A DNA stretch of 64,000 nucleotides from NCBI GenBank assembly GCA_030680805.1, contig JAUXUK010000079.1:1-64000 (forward strand), read 5' to 3'. Source of the stretch: Sulfuritalea sp. Its GTDB lineage: Bacteria > Pseudomonadota > Gammaproteobacteria > Burkholderiales > Rhodocyclaceae. The notes under the pieces are model-generated. The model was not told where the DNA came from. It made no database searches and was given only the letters and a program-made list of their open reading frames with translations. Position 1 is the stretch's first letter; each line of letters opens with the position of its first letter. Below, one piece after another: positions 25,119 through 34,700 of this stretch. Made by a program: the position numbers and the translations under genes.

Positions 25119-26428
25119 AGCGATGCCAGGCGGGCATTGGCATCGGCCAGGCGACCGGCGATGACGTCGAGAAAGCCCTGGTAGAAGTGCATCCGGCACA
25201 CCTCGGAGGCGTGCTGCAGCGCTTGCGCGGAAATGGTGACGACGCGGGTGCCGGTCTGCGCGACGACGTCGGCGCCGCGGGTGTGTTCGCCACGCCGGAT
25301 GATGGCCATTTCGCCGAAACATTCGCCGGCAGCCAGCGTACCCAGGGAATGCCCGCTCTTCGAAACCATCAGTTCGCCGTCGAGCAGAAAGGCGAAGAAA
25401 TCGCCCCGCTCGCCGTCCCGCATGATTACCGTGCCGGCGGCCACTTCGTCCCAGCGCGAGAAGCGGACAACTTCCCAGAGATCGACATCGGAGAACTCGT
25501 TGAAGAAACGCAGCGCCCGCAACGCCTCGAATTTCTCGCTGTCGGGAAATGCCTGGCGCTGCGCCGAAAGTTGCTTGTTGCGGAAGGATTGGGCCAGATC
25601 ATGGGAGAACTCTTCCCAGCTGTGGTAGCGCGCGTCGACTTCCTTCTGCATGGCGCGGCCGACCACGGCATCGAGACTGACCGGCATGTCGGAGCGAAAG
25701 GTCGAGGGTGGCGGCGGATCGGTATTGCAGATCTGATAGATCATGCCGTAGTTGGAGGTCGACTGGAACGGCAGCCGTCCGGTCAGCAACTGGTACATCA
25801 CGACGCCCAGCGAATAGATGTCCGTCTGGTGATCGAGCGTCATGTCGCGTACCTGCTGCGGCGACATGTAGGCCGGCGAACCGACGCCCGAGACCTGCGT
25901 GCGCGTCTGCTCCCCGCTGGTCATCATCGCCGCGCCGAAGTCGGAGATCTTGATGTCGCCGCTGCTGCGTTCGGCGCTTTCGCCTGCGTTGACCAGCAGG
26001 ATGTTGGCCGGTTTGATGTCGCGATGGGTGATGCCGGCGCGAAAGGCGTAGTCGAGTGCGCGGGTGCACTTGAAAATCATCTCGACGAGCCGGTCCACCG
26101 GCAGCAGAGTGCTCGGGCTGCAAAAGGGTTCCAGCGTGCCGCCCTTGACGTATTCCATGACGATGTAGCTTTGTTCCTCGTCGAGCACGGCGTCGAAAAT
26201 CTGCACGATGTGCGGATGCATGAGTTTCCCGGCCAGGGAAGCTTCGGTCATCAGCAGATTTCGATACAGCTTGCCGCGTTCCTTGTCGCGCAGCACTTCG
26301 GGGAAAATGGCCTTGACGGCCACTTCGCGTTCGGCGAAAGGATCGAAGCCAAGGTAAACGATGGAAGTGGCACCCTCGCCGAGCTTGCTGCGGATCTCGT
26401 ATTTGCCTATGCGCTCGGGAATGACCAT
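25115..26428 (-). CDS. Ser/Thr protein kinase with C-terminal cyclic-nucleotide-binding domain
   Basis: This 437-residue cytoplasmic protein has a Hanks-type kinase domain (about 9-270): glycine loop LGEGATSIV, K39, HRDIKPANILL (D137), DFG (163-165), and GVGSPAYMSPQQV as activation/P+1 segment. A cNMP-binding domain (about 300-430) ends the protein, with a phosphate-binding cassette FGEMAIIRRGEHTRGADVV. There is no transmembrane segment or PASTA repeat. The fusion predicts a kinase regulated by cAMP or cGMP in cis, like a single-chain PKA analogue. It lies 10 bp downstream of argH and is coupled to the fructosamine-kinase-like gene. Confidence 0.92.
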   Translation of the reverse strand: MVIPERIGKYEIRSKLGEGATSIVYLGFDPFAEREVAVKAIFPEVLRDKERGKLYRNLLMTEASLAGKLMHPHIVQIFDAVLDEEQSYIVMEYVKGGTLEPFCSPSTLLPVDRLVEMIFKCTRALDYAFRAGITHRDIKPANILLVNAGESAERSSGDIKISDFGAAMMTSGEQTRTQVSGVGSPAYMSPQQVRDMTLDHQTDIYSLGVVMYQLLTGRLPFQSTSNYGMIYQICNTDPPPPSTFRSDMPVSLDAVVGRAMQKEVDARYHSWEEFSHDLAQSFRNKQLSAQRQAFPDSEKFEALRALRFFNEFSDVDLWEVVRFSRWDEVAAGTVIMRDGERGDFFAFLLDGELMVSKSGHSLGTLAAGECFGEMAIIRRGEHTRGADVVAQTGTRVVTISAQALQHASEVCRMHFYQGFLDVIAGRLADANARLASL

Positions 26429-26438
26429 CTATCGGATA

Positions 26439-27842
26439 TCAGAGTCGTGCGCGGGAACGGGCGATGGCGGCGCGCACCTGAGCCGGCGCTGTGCCGCCGA
26501 GGTGGTCGCGGGCAGCCAGCGAACCGGCGACCGTCAGCACCGCGAAGGCGTCTTCGCCCACCAGCGGCGAGAAGGCGCGCAGTTCGTCGAGCGTCAGGTC
26601 CGGCAGATCGCAACCGCGGGCCTCGCAGGCGCGCACGGCGCGAGCCACGGCTTCGTGCGCGTCGCGGAAGGGCAGCCCCTTCTTGACCAGATAGTCGGCA
26701 AGATCGGTTGCGGTGGCATAGCCCTGGCGCAACGCCGCCGCCATCGCCTCCGGCTTGACCCGGATGCCGGGCACCAGATCGGCAAAGATGCGCAGGGTGT
26801 CGATCAGCGTATCGGCCGTGTCGAACAGCGGTTCCTTGTCTTCCTGGTTATCCTTGTTGTAGGCCAGCGGCTGGCCCTTCATCAGTGTGAGCAGGCCCAT
26901 CAGATGGCCGAACACTCGGCCGGTCTTGCCGCGCGCCAGTTCCGGCACGTCGGGGTTCTTCTTCTGCGGCATGATCGACGAACCGGTGCAGAAGCGGTCG
27001 GCCAGATCGATGAAGCCCACCCGCGGGCTCATCCACAGGATCAGTTCTTCCGAGAAGCGCGAGACGTGAGTCATCACCAGCGACGCGGCAGCGCAGAATT
27101 CGATGGCGAAATCGCGATCGGACACGGCGTCCAGCGAGTTCTCGCAAACGGCTTCAAAGCCGAGGTCGCGTGCCACCGATGCCCGGTCGATGGGGAAGGT
27201 GGTTCCGGCCAGCGCGGCGGCGCCCAGCGGCAGGCGATTGACACGACGACGACAGTCGGCGAAACGCTCACGGTCACGGCGCAGCATTTCGAAATAGGCC
27301 AGCAGATGGTGGCCGAAAGTGACGGGCTGCGCCACCTGCAAGTGCGTGAAGCCGGGCAACGGCGTGTCAGCGTGGGCTTCTGCCGCGTCGAGCAGCGCTT
27401 TCTGGAAATCGCGCAGCAGGCCATCGATTGCGTCGATGGTGTCGCGCAGCCAGAGCCGGATGTCGGTGGCGACCTGGTCGTTGCGCGAGCGACCGGTGTG
27501 CAGGCGCTTGCCGGCGTCGCCCACCAGGGCGGTGAGGCGCTTCTCGATGTTGAGATGTACATCCTCGTCGTCGAGATTCCAGTTGAAGTTCCCGGCTTCG
27601 ATTTCGTTCGTGATCGCGGTCATGCCTTGCTCGATCGCGGCCAGGTCGGTCGTGGCGATGATGCCTTGCCGCGCCAGCATGCGCGCATGTGCCAGGGACG
27701 CCCGAATGTCCTGCCGCCACATGCGGCGATCAAAGAAGACGGAAGCGGTGTAACGTTTGACCAGATCGGAAACGGGTTCGGAGAAGCGGCCGGACCACGC
27801 TGCCTGGGTTGCTGGAGACGCCGGAAGTGTTGGTTCTGTCAT
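26439..27842 (-). CDS. argH: Argininosuccinate lyase
   Basis: The 467-residue cytoplasmic enzyme cleaves argininosuccinate to arginine and fumarate, the last step of arginine synthesis. The fumarase/aspartase superfamily signature [12 protein letters not shown] is complete, with the other two conserved regions [14 protein letters not shown] and [13 protein letters not shown]. Start and length match the family. It is the first gene of a minus-strand run with the protein kinase. The divergent gene is the LytS-like sensor; only 68 bp separate them, which leaves little room for two promoters. Confidence 0.97.
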   Translation of the reverse strand: MTEPTLPASPATQAAWSGRFSEPVSDLVKRYTASVFFDRRMWRQDIRASLAHARMLARQGIIATTDLAAIEQGMTAITNEIEAGNFNWNLDDEDVHLNIEKRLTALVGDAGKRLHTGRSRNDQVATDIRLWLRDTIDAIDGLLRDFQKALLDAAEAHADTPLPGFTHLQVAQPVTFGHHLLAYFEMLRRDRERFADCRRRVNRLPLGAAALAGTTFPIDRASVARDLGFEAVCENSLDAVSDRDFAIEFCAAASLVMTHVSRFSEELILWMSPRVGFIDLADRFCTGSSIMPQKKNPDVPELARGKTGRVFGHLMGLLTLMKGQPLAYNKDNQEDKEPLFDTADTLIDTLRIFADLVPGIRVKPEAMAAALRQGYATATDLADYLVKKGLPFRDAHEAVARAVRACEARGCDLPDLTLDELRAFSPLVGEDAFAVLTVAGSLAARDHLGGTAPAQVRAAIARSRARL

Positions 27843-27910
27843 AATCGGGTTGGCATGTCAGCAGGCAATGGAAGCAACAAAAACACTGGAAAATCAAAGG
27901 TGACAGGCAA

Positions 27911-28942
27911 TTGAGCCAAGCACGAAGTATAAGGGAAAACCCGCCGCTCGCCGGCCTGCCGGACTTCCGCAACCTGGGCATCTGGTTGCGCGTGCTGGTC
28001 GCCGTGAATTTCGGGGCCTTGCTCGGTGCTCTTGCGGCCAATCGCGACTGGCGGTTTTTTGTTGCCGAATTCTTTGAACTGGCGGCGCTAGTTGAACCGG
28101 TGACGCTGGCGAGTCTGGCCCTGCTAAGTGTTTTAAGCTCCGGACTGGCGCGTCTGCCCAAGTGGCTCGGCGTGATCCTGGCAATTCTGCTGGTGCTCCT
28201 GGTGACGGCTGCCGTGCGCGGCTTTTTTGCGGCGATACATCTGATTGAGCCGGACGCAGGGGGATTCAGCCGAATCTCCCTGTGGGTGGTGATCGGCGTC
28301 GCTCTGCTGCTTGGCGGGTTCGAGATCGGGGGGCGGTCGCGGTCACCGGCACTGGCGGAAGCGCGTTTGCTGGCGCTGACGGCGCGCATCCGGCCGCATT
28401 TCCTGTTCAACGCGCTGAACGCCGTACTCGGTGTCATGCGCTCCGACCCGCGGCGGGCAGAGACGGCGCTTGAAGAACTGGCAGACCTGTTTCGCGTGCT
28501 GATGCGTGAGAATGCCGATCTGGTGCCGCTGTCGGAGGAGATATTCGTTGCGCGCCAGTACATCAATCTGGAGCGTTTGCGCCTGGGTGAGCGGGTGCGT
28601 GTGGTGTGGGACATGGCGGCCTGCCCGCCGGACCCTCTGGTACCGCCCCTGATGCTGCAGCCCTTGCTGGAAAACGCTGTCTATCACGGCATCGAGCCGG
28701 CAACCGAGCCTGGCGAAATCATCATCCGCTTCGAATGCAGGGATTCGCGATTGCGGGTGGAACTCTCCAATCCGGTGACCGCCGTGGAAGGCCATACGCA
28801 TGGCAATCAAATGGCGCTGACCAACATTCGCGAGCGCCTGATGCTGTTTTTCGATCTTGAGGCGACCATGACGACAGAGGTGAGCGGCGGCCGTTTTCGT
28901 GTTTCCATCGAGTTCCCCTATCGTCCGGCGAGCGAAAGATGA
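27911..28942 (+). CDS. LytS/AlgZ-type sensor histidine kinase
   Basis: The 343-residue protein has four predicted transmembrane helices in residues about 20-145 and then a His_kinase domain of the LytS type (ARIRPHFLFNALNAV with the phospho-acceptor histidine) and an ATPase region (QPLLENAVYHGIEP). This is the AlgZ/FimS layout of Pseudomonas and Betaproteobacteria, paired with an AlgR-like regulator. The start is a TTG at 27911 with AAAGGTGA about 8 nt upstream. It overlaps the next gene by 4 bp (ATGA). Confidence 0.88.
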   Translation: MSQARSIRENPPLAGLPDFRNLGIWLRVLVAVNFGALLGALAANRDWRFFVAEFFELAALVEPVTLASLALLSVLSSGLARLPKWLGVILAILLVLLVTAAVRGFFAAIHLIEPDAGGFSRISLWVVIGVALLLGGFEIGGRSRSPALAEARLLALTARIRPHFLFNALNAVLGVMRSDPRRAETALEELADLFRVLMRENADLVPLSEEIFVARQYINLERLRLGERVRVVWDMAACPPDPLVPPLMLQPLLENAVYHGIEPATEPGEIIIRFECRDSRLRVELSNPVTAVEGHTHGNQMALTNIRERLMLFFDLEATMTTEVSGGRFRVSIEFPYRPASER

Positions 28943-29703
28943 GCGACGCATTGCGCCTGCTGCTGGTCGATGACGAGGCTCCGGCGCGTGCGCGCCTGCG
29001 TGACCTGCTGGGCGATATCTCTGCTGAAGTGCCGAGCGTCGTGGTGGCCGAGGCGGCTGACGGATTCACTGCCCTGGAGCAGGCGCAGGACGGCGACCTG
29101 GACGTGGCGTTGATCGACATTCGCATGCCGGGCATGGACGGCGTGGAACTGGCCCGCCATCTGGCGCGGCTGCCGAACACGCCGGCCGTGATATTCGTCA
29201 CGGCGTTCGATCAATATGCCGTCCAGGCATTCGAACTGGCGGCGCTGGACTATCTGGTCAAGCCGGTGCGCGCAGCCCGTTTGGCCGATGCCTTGCGCAA
29301 GGCCAGGCGCCGCGCCGATGATGCAGTTCGCCTCGAAAAGTCGGCGCTGGCGATACGGCAAAATCTGTCTTGTCTGGAACGCGGGCGCATCCTGCTGGTG
29401 CCCGTGGCGGAGATTCTCTTCCTCAAGGCGGAACAGAAGTACGTCACCGCGCGTACCTCGGAGCGCGAATACCTTCTCGAAGAGTCCCTGGTTCATCTTG
29501 AGACGGAGTTCAGCGAGCGCTTCTTGCGCATCCATCGCAACTGCCTGGTGGCGCGCGCCGTGGTGACCGGCGTGGAGCGGGCGGCTGATCAAGGGGATGC
29601 GGAGGCGCATTGGCAGGTGATTCTGGACGGAACAGCGGAACGCTTGCCGGTCAGCCGTCGGCAGTGGCCGCAAGTCAAAGCCTTGCTCAAGCTCGCGGGA
29701 TAG
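28939..29703 (+). CDS. LytTR-family response regulator (AlgR-like)
   Basis: The 254-residue protein has a receiver domain (DDE at 11-13, phospho-acceptor in LIDIRMPGMDG, and LVKP) and a C-terminal LytTR DNA-binding domain (EILFLKAEQKYVTART, FLRIHRNCLVARAVV). It is translationally coupled to the LytS-like kinase. AlgR-type regulators control type IV pili or exopolysaccharide in related bacteria; pilS and pilR lie 2 kb downstream, but no target site is evident. The position upstream of ispB and hem genes elsewhere is common in this class. Confidence 0.92.
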   Translation: MSDALRLLLVDDEAPARARLRDLLGDISAEVPSVVVAEAADGFTALEQAQDGDLDVALIDIRMPGMDGVELARHLARLPNTPAVIFVTAFDQYAVQAFELAALDYLVKPVRAARLADALRKARRRADDAVRLEKSALAIRQNLSCLERGRILLVPVAEILFLKAEQKYVTARTSEREYLLEESLVHLETEFSERFLRIHRNCLVARAVVTGVERAADQGDAEAHWQVILDGTAERLPVSRRQWPQVKALLKLAG

Positions 29704-29833
29704 CAACGTTTCAGGAAGCGGATTGCTGCGCAGGGTCTGGCCGGCTCAGGGGAGCGGTGGTGACGTTGTTCCGTTGACGCCGACAGATGCGCCGCCTAAC
29801 ATCGCTTCTTTGCCGCAACAACTTATATCCGCC

Positions 29834-30802
29834 GTGAATTTCGCCACTTTGTACGCTTCGATTGATACCGACATGAGCGCGGTTGACGCGGTTGTTCGAG
29901 CGCGCCTGCATTCGGAAGTAGTCCTGGTTCGCCAGGTCGCCGAGTACATCATTTCGGCGGGGGGCAAACGCATGCGCCCCGCCCTGGTGCTGCTGTCAGC
30001 CAGCGCCTGCGGATATTCGGGAACCCGCCATCACGAGCTGGCTGCGGTAGTCGAGTTCATCCATACCGCCACGTTGTTGCATGATGATGTCGTCGACGAA
30101 TCGTCACTGCGGCGCGGCCGCGATACCGCCAACGCGGTGTTCGGCAATCCGGCCAGCGTGCTGGTCGGCGACTTTCTGTATTCGCGCGCTTTCCAGATCA
30201 TGGTCGGCGTCGGCAGCATGCGGGTGATGCAGGTGCTGGCCGATGCGACCAATGTCATCGCCGAGGGAGAGGTGCTGCAGCTGATGAATTGCCGCAATGC
30301 CGACGTCGAAGTGGATGCCTATCTGCGGGTGATCCGCTACAAGACCGCCAAGCTGTTCGAAGCGGCAGGAAGGCTCGGCGCGATTCTCGGAGAGGCGGGC
30401 CCGGATATCGAGGAGGCCATGGCGGCCTATGGCATGCACATCGGCACCGCGTTCCAGCTGATCGACGACGTGCTCGACTACTCGGGGCAGGAGGCGGAGA
30501 CCGGGAAGCATCTCGGCGATGATCTGGCCGAAGGCAAGCCGACGCTGCCCCTGATTCATGTCATTCAGCATGGCGATCCGCAACAAGCCGCTTTGGTGCG
30601 CGGTGCCATTGAAAATGCCAGCAGTGATCGCTTTGCCGAAGTGCTGGCGGCAGTGCGGTCCAGCGGCGCTCTTGATGTCGCGCGCCGTCATGGCGTCGAC
30701 GAGGCCGAGATGGCCAAGGCTGCGTTGGCGCCGCTGCCGGATTCAAAGTTCAAGGAAACGCTGCTACAATTGGCGGACTTTGCAGTGCAACGAAGTTTTT
30801 GA
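29834..30802 (+). CDS. ispB: Polyprenyl (octaprenyl) diphosphate synthase
   Basis: This 322-residue trans-prenyltransferase makes the quinone side chain. Both aspartate-rich motifs are present (LLHDDVVDES and QLIDDVLDYSG), with GGKRMRPALVLLSA. The chain-length pocket residues before the first motif are small, fitting a long-chain product; C8 is inferred from the family. The GTG at 29834 (VNFATLYASIDTDMSAVD) gives the standard N-terminus and length. The frame continues to 29723 without homology. No Shine-Dalgarno is obvious. It is followed by tRNA-Pro. Confidence 0.92.
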   Translation: MNFATLYASIDTDMSAVDAVVRARLHSEVVLVRQVAEYIISAGGKRMRPALVLLSASACGYSGTRHHELAAVVEFIHTATLLHDDVVDESSLRRGRDTANAVFGNPASVLVGDFLYSRAFQIMVGVGSMRVMQVLADATNVIAEGEVLQLMNCRNADVEVDAYLRVIRYKTAKLFEAAGRLGAILGEAGPDIEEAMAAYGMHIGTAFQLIDDVLDYSGQEAETGKHLGDDLAEGKPTLPLIHVIQHGDPQQAALVRGAIENASSDRFAEVLAAVRSSGALDVARRHGVDEAEMAKAALAPLPDSKFKETLLQLADFAVQRSF

Positions 30803-30888
30803 CCACTGCAATGTTTGCAAGGATGATCTCTCGGGCTGTATTGCTCAGCCTGTTCCCGCAATGTCCATCCTTGCCACCAACTTGCCAT

Positions 30889-30965
<77 letters not shown>

Positions 30966-30989
30966 ACTTGCCGCGGTGGGCTGACAACC

Positions 30990-31208
30990 GTGGCGAAATT
31001 CCTCCTCTTCATCGCCGTGCTCGCCGTGATCTATGTGCTGGTACGCGCGTCCAATCGACGCACCAAGCCGCCGCCCGAAGCGCGCATGCCGGAAGCCATG
31101 GCGCAATGCGCCCATTGCGGCGTGCATTTCCCCGGTGCCGAGTCGGTAAGCGACGGCGAGCGCGATTACTGCTGCGAGGATCATCGACGGCTGGGAGCCC
31201 GATCTTGA
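30990..31208 (+). CDS. PP0621-family small membrane-anchored zinc-ribbon-like protein
   Basis: The 72-residue protein has an N-terminal hydrophobic helix (about 3-20) and a C-terminal metal-site-like module, CAHCGVHFP...YCCEDH, which resembles the MYND/LIM-type half ribbon of the PP0621 family. Function is unknown. Members sit directly upstream of pilS in many Betaproteobacteria, as here. Its stop overlaps the pilS TTG start, so the two are co-translated. Confidence 0.82.
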   Translation: MAKFLLFIAVLAVIYVLVRASNRRTKPPPEARMPEAMAQCAHCGVHFPGAESVSDGERDYCCEDHRRLGARS

Positions 31209-32791
31209 GCGTGCCGGTTCCGCAGTCGCAGGAACCCGACGCAATAGAGTCCTTCTGGCGTTCGCTGCGCTTTTTCTCGTTCTACCGCTTGTCGATCGCC
31301 CTGCTGTTTCTGGGCGCGGCGCTGGTTTTCGGCGATACGGTAAGTCTCGGTACGCAGGACGCCAAGCTGTTTGATCGCGTTGCTGCGATCTATCTCCTGC
31401 TGGCGATTGCGTTTCTTGTCGCCCTCTTGCGCCGACCGCGTCACTTCAACCTGCAGCTTTCGGTGCAGGTGGCGGTCGACATAGCGGCCCTGACCTTGAT
31501 GATGCTGGCCAGTGGCGGACAGAAAAGCGGCATCGCCATGCTGCTACTGGTGGTGGTTGCCGGCGCCGCGCTGGTCGGGCAGGGGCGGATGACCTTGTTC
31601 TATGCGGCGCTCGCCTCGGTGGCAATGCTGCTGGAGGAAAGCTGGCGCGCTCTGACCCGGGAAGCGGACCCCGCGGACTTTGTGCGCACCGGAATCATCT
31701 GTATTGCCTTCTTCGGCACGGCGATCGTCGCCCGACTCCTGGCGCAACGCCTGGTCGCCAACGAAACACTGGCACGGCAACGGGGGCGAGAGCTCAATGA
31801 CCAGTTGCGAATCAGCGAGCGGATCATTCAGGATATGGAGGACGGTGTGCTGGTGGTTGATGGCGGGGGGCGGGTGCGGCTGCTCAATCCGCGGGCCGAG
31901 GCGCTGCTGGATGTGCGCGCAGCAGATGGAGCGGAACTGGAGACGCTGTCCCGTGGCTTGGCTGAGCGCTACCGAACCTGGAATGCACAGCCCGTCGAAA
32001 TGGTGGAAATGCTGCGCCAGGACAACGGACGCTTGCTGCGCGTGCGCTATCTGCCCTCGGCCGAATCCGGAGGGCAGGCGCTGATTTACCTGGAAGACAT
32101 GGAGCGCATACAGTCACAGGCACAGCAGTTGAAGCTGGCTGCCCTTGGACGGCTCACGGCCAACATGGCGCATGAGATCCGCAATCCGCTTGCGGCGATC
32201 AGTCACGCCGCCGAACTGCTCGCCGAAGAGGATGCCGATCCCCTGCGCCAGCGGCTGGCCCGCATCATTCACGACAATACCGGTCGCCTCAATCGGCTCG
32301 TGACCGAAGTGCTGGAACTCGGTCGACGTGATCGCGCGCAGCCGGAACCCTTGCGCTGGCGGGTTTTCCTTTCCGGATTTCTGGAAGAGCTGTCATTGCA
32401 CGACGCGTCGGCAGCCAAGCGCGTACAGGTGAGCGGAGGGGATGTCGAACTGCGCTTTGATCGGGGCCATCTTTACCGCGTACTGTGGAACCTGCTGGGG
32501 AACGCGCTCCGCCACGCCAGCGCAGCGGAGGGCGCGGTGCGATTGGAAGCCAGGACGGCCGCCGCCACAAACTGCGTTGAACTGCATATCATTGACGACG
32601 GGCCGGGCGTCGATGCGGCGCAGCGCAACCAGGTCTTTGAACCGTTTTTTACTACGCACGGCGCCGGCACCGGCTTGGGTCTCTACATCGCTCGGGAGCT
32701 GTGCGAAGCAAGCGGTGCCCGTCTCGAACTGCTGGATGAGGAACCGGGCGCCCATTTCCGGATTACCGCCGAGGGACTTGCATGTCACTGA
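31205..32791 (+). CDS. pilS: Two-component sensor histidine kinase PilS
   Basis: The 528-residue protein has six transmembrane helices (about 25-190) with no large periplasmic domain, a PAS domain (about 215-320), and HisKA (LGRLTANMAHEIRNPLAAISHAAELL) with HATPase (N-box LWNLLGNALRHAS, GTGLGLYIARELCE). This is the PilS architecture, which senses PilA in the membrane. The start is the TTG at 31205 overlapping the PP0621 stop, or the GTG two codons on. It overlaps pilR by 10 bp. The only pilin-like gene in the window is 23 kb away. Confidence 0.93.
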   Translation: MSVPVPQSQEPDAIESFWRSLRFFSFYRLSIALLFLGAALVFGDTVSLGTQDAKLFDRVAAIYLLLAIAFLVALLRRPRHFNLQLSVQVAVDIAALTLMMLASGGQKSGIAMLLLVVVAGAALVGQGRMTLFYAALASVAMLLEESWRALTREADPADFVRTGIICIAFFGTAIVARLLAQRLVANETLARQRGRELNDQLRISERIIQDMEDGVLVVDGGGRVRLLNPRAEALLDVRAADGAELETLSRGLAERYRTWNAQPVEMVEMLRQDNGRLLRVRYLPSAESGGQALIYLEDMERIQSQAQQLKLAALGRLTANMAHEIRNPLAAISHAAELLAEEDADPLRQRLARIIHDNTGRLNRLVTEVLELGRRDRAQPEPLRWRVFLSGFLEELSLHDASAAKRVQVSGGDVELRFDRGHLYRVLWNLLGNALRHASAAEGAVRLEARTAAATNCVELHIIDDGPGVDAAQRNQVFEPFFTTHGAGTGLGLYIARELCEASGARLELLDEEPGAHFRITAEGLACH

Positions 32792-34152
32792 AAAATGAAC
32801 GTCGCACTCGTGGCCGCGGCGAAGCCAAGCGGGTGCTGGTGGTCGACGACGAGGCGGACATCCGCGAGCTGCTTGACCTTACCCTGGCGCGCATGGGGCT
32901 TCAGGCCGATTGCGTCGGGTCTCTCGCCGAAGCCCGCCGCATGCTCACCGGGCAGCGGTACCAATTGTGCCTGACGGACATGCGCTTGCCGGACGGCGAA
33001 GGTCTGGAACTGGTGCGCCATATTGCCGATACCGTGCCCGATTTGCCGGTGGCAGTGATCACGGCCCATGGCAGCGCGGAGAACGCGGTATCTGCGCTCA
33101 AGGCCGGGGCCTTCGACTACATCGCCAAACCCGTGTCGCTGGATCAGTTGCGGGGAATGGTCAAGTCCGCGCTGGAATTGCCCGGGCCGGATTCGGGTGG
33201 CGACCTGTGCGGCGAGGGCGGACTGCTCGGCGAGTCGACGGCCATCGAGCAAGTGCGCGGGCTGATCGATCGTGTGGCGCGAAGTCAGGCCCCGGTTCAT
33301 ATTTCGGGCGAGTCCGGGAGCGGCAAGGAACTTGCGGCGCGCCTGATCCACACCTTGGGCGCTCGTCGCGACCACGCCTTCGTGCCGGTCAACTGCGGCG
33401 CAATTCCTGAAAACCTGATGGAGAGCGAGTTCTTCGGCTACCGCAAGGGGGCATTTACCGGTGCCAGCGAAGACCGCGAGGGCTTCTTTCAGGTGGCCGA
33501 TGGCGGCACCCTGTTTCTGGACGAGGTGGCGGAGCTACCCCTGACGATGCAGGTCAAGCTGTTGCGGGCGATTCAGGAAAAGCGGGTGCGCAAGGTCGGC
33601 GCCACCGGCGAGGAAGCCGTCGACGTGCGAGTGATTTGCGCCACGCATCAGGACCTCAAGGTGCTCGTCGAGCAGGGACGGTTCAGACAGGACTTGTTCT
33701 ATCGCCTCAACGTCATCGAGTTGAGGATGCCGGCCTTGCGGGAGTGCCGCGAAGACATTCCGATGCTGGCACGCCACATTCTCGACCGGTTGGCGCGGGC
33801 AGCCGAGGCGAAGTCCCCGCCGCTGACCGCCGCCGCCCTTGCGGCCTTGCAGGGCTACCCCTTTCCGGGCAACGTCCGCGAGCTCGAAAACGTCATGGAA
33901 CGTGCGCTGGCGTTGATGGCCGGCGATCACATAGACGTGGCCGATCTGAACCTGGTGCCCTTCCAACTTGCGGGCGTGGCTGTCGCCGCGGCCGGCGGTA
34001 CGCTCCAGGATCATCTGGATCAGGTGGAGCGTCAGGCCATTCTTGATGCCCTCAAGCAGTCGAACAACAATCGCACCGCGGCGTCACGACTGCTGGGCGT
34101 CACCTTTCGATCCTTGCGCTATCGCATGGCGCGGCTGGGAATGAACGAGTGA
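32782..34152 (+). CDS. pilR: Sigma54-dependent response regulator PilR
   Basis: The 456-residue NtrC-family regulator has a receiver (VLVVDDEADIREL, phospho-acceptor in LCLTDMRLPDGEG), AAA+ with GESGSGKE, GAFTGA and LFLDEVAE, and a C-terminal FIS helix (NNNRTAASRLLGVTFRSLRYRMARLG). With PilS it activates pilin transcription through RpoN. Length and tail match PilR rather than the other NtrC-type regulator at 22.3 kb. Confidence 0.95.
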   Translation: MSLKNERRTRGRGEAKRVLVVDDEADIRELLDLTLARMGLQADCVGSLAEARRMLTGQRYQLCLTDMRLPDGEGLELVRHIADTVPDLPVAVITAHGSAENAVSALKAGAFDYIAKPVSLDQLRGMVKSALELPGPDSGGDLCGEGGLLGESTAIEQVRGLIDRVARSQAPVHISGESGSGKELAARLIHTLGARRDHAFVPVNCGAIPENLMESEFFGYRKGAFTGASEDREGFFQVADGGTLFLDEVAELPLTMQVKLLRAIQEKRVRKVGATGEEAVDVRVICATHQDLKVLVEQGRFRQDLFYRLNVIELRMPALRECREDIPMLARHILDRLARAAEAKSPPLTAAALAALQGYPFPGNVRELENVMERALALMAGDHIDVADLNLVPFQLAGVAVAAAGGTLQDHLDQVERQAILDALKQSNNNRTAASRLLGVTFRSLRYRMARLGMNE

Positions 34153-34169
34153 GGCAGGCGCAGGACGCG

Positions 34170-34700
34170 ATGGACGACGAAGGCTGGTTGTTCGACGCGC
34201 GGCGCGTGCCTTCACCCAACTGCGATGAGCGACCTGACGACGAGCCGGTTCGACTCGTCGTCATCCACGCCATCAGTCTGCCGCCCAGCGAATTCGGCGG
34301 CCCGGAGATCATCCAGCTGTTCACCAATTGCCTTGATCCGCAGGCGCATCCCTATTTCAGGGAGATCGAGGGTCTGCGGGTTTCCGCCCATTTCCTCGTC
34401 CGTCGTGACGGAGAGTTGATCCAGTTCGTTCCCTGTTGCCGTCGCGCCTGGCACGCCGGTGTATCCAGCTGGCTGGGTCGGGAGAACTGCAACAACTTCT
34501 CCATCGGCATCGAGCTTGAAGGCTGCGATGACCTTCCATTCGAAGATCCTCAATACAAGACGCTCAATCGCCTGCTGGACACGCTGCGTGCGCGCTACGT
34601 GATCGAAGATGTGGTCGGTCACAGCGACATCGCGCCGGGGCGCAAGACCGATCCGGGTCCATGCTTCGATTGGCGTCGGGTGCACCACGCAAGCGGATGA
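34170..34700 (+). CDS. ampD: 1,6-anhydro-N-acetylmuramyl-L-alanine amidase AmpD
   Basis: The 176-residue cytoplasmic zinc amidase is of the Amidase_2 type. Zinc ligands are the His of VVIHAISLPP, the His of VGHSDIAPGRKTDPGPCFDW and the Asp of KTDPGPCF. RRVPSPNCDERP is the classic AmpD N-terminus. It recycles anhydromuropeptides and thereby sets AmpR signals where present. The ATG at 34170 has AGGA 5-6 nt upstream; a GTG at 34149 overlapping the pilR stop is an alternative start. Confidence 0.94.
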   Translation: MDDEGWLFDARRVPSPNCDERPDDEPVRLVVIHAISLPPSEFGGPEIIQLFTNCLDPQAHPYFREIEGLRVSAHFLVRRDGELIQFVPCCRRAWHAGVSSWLGRENCNNFSIGIELEGCDDLPFEDPQYKTLNRLLDTLRARYVIEDVVGHSDIAPGRKTDPGPCFDWRRVHHASG

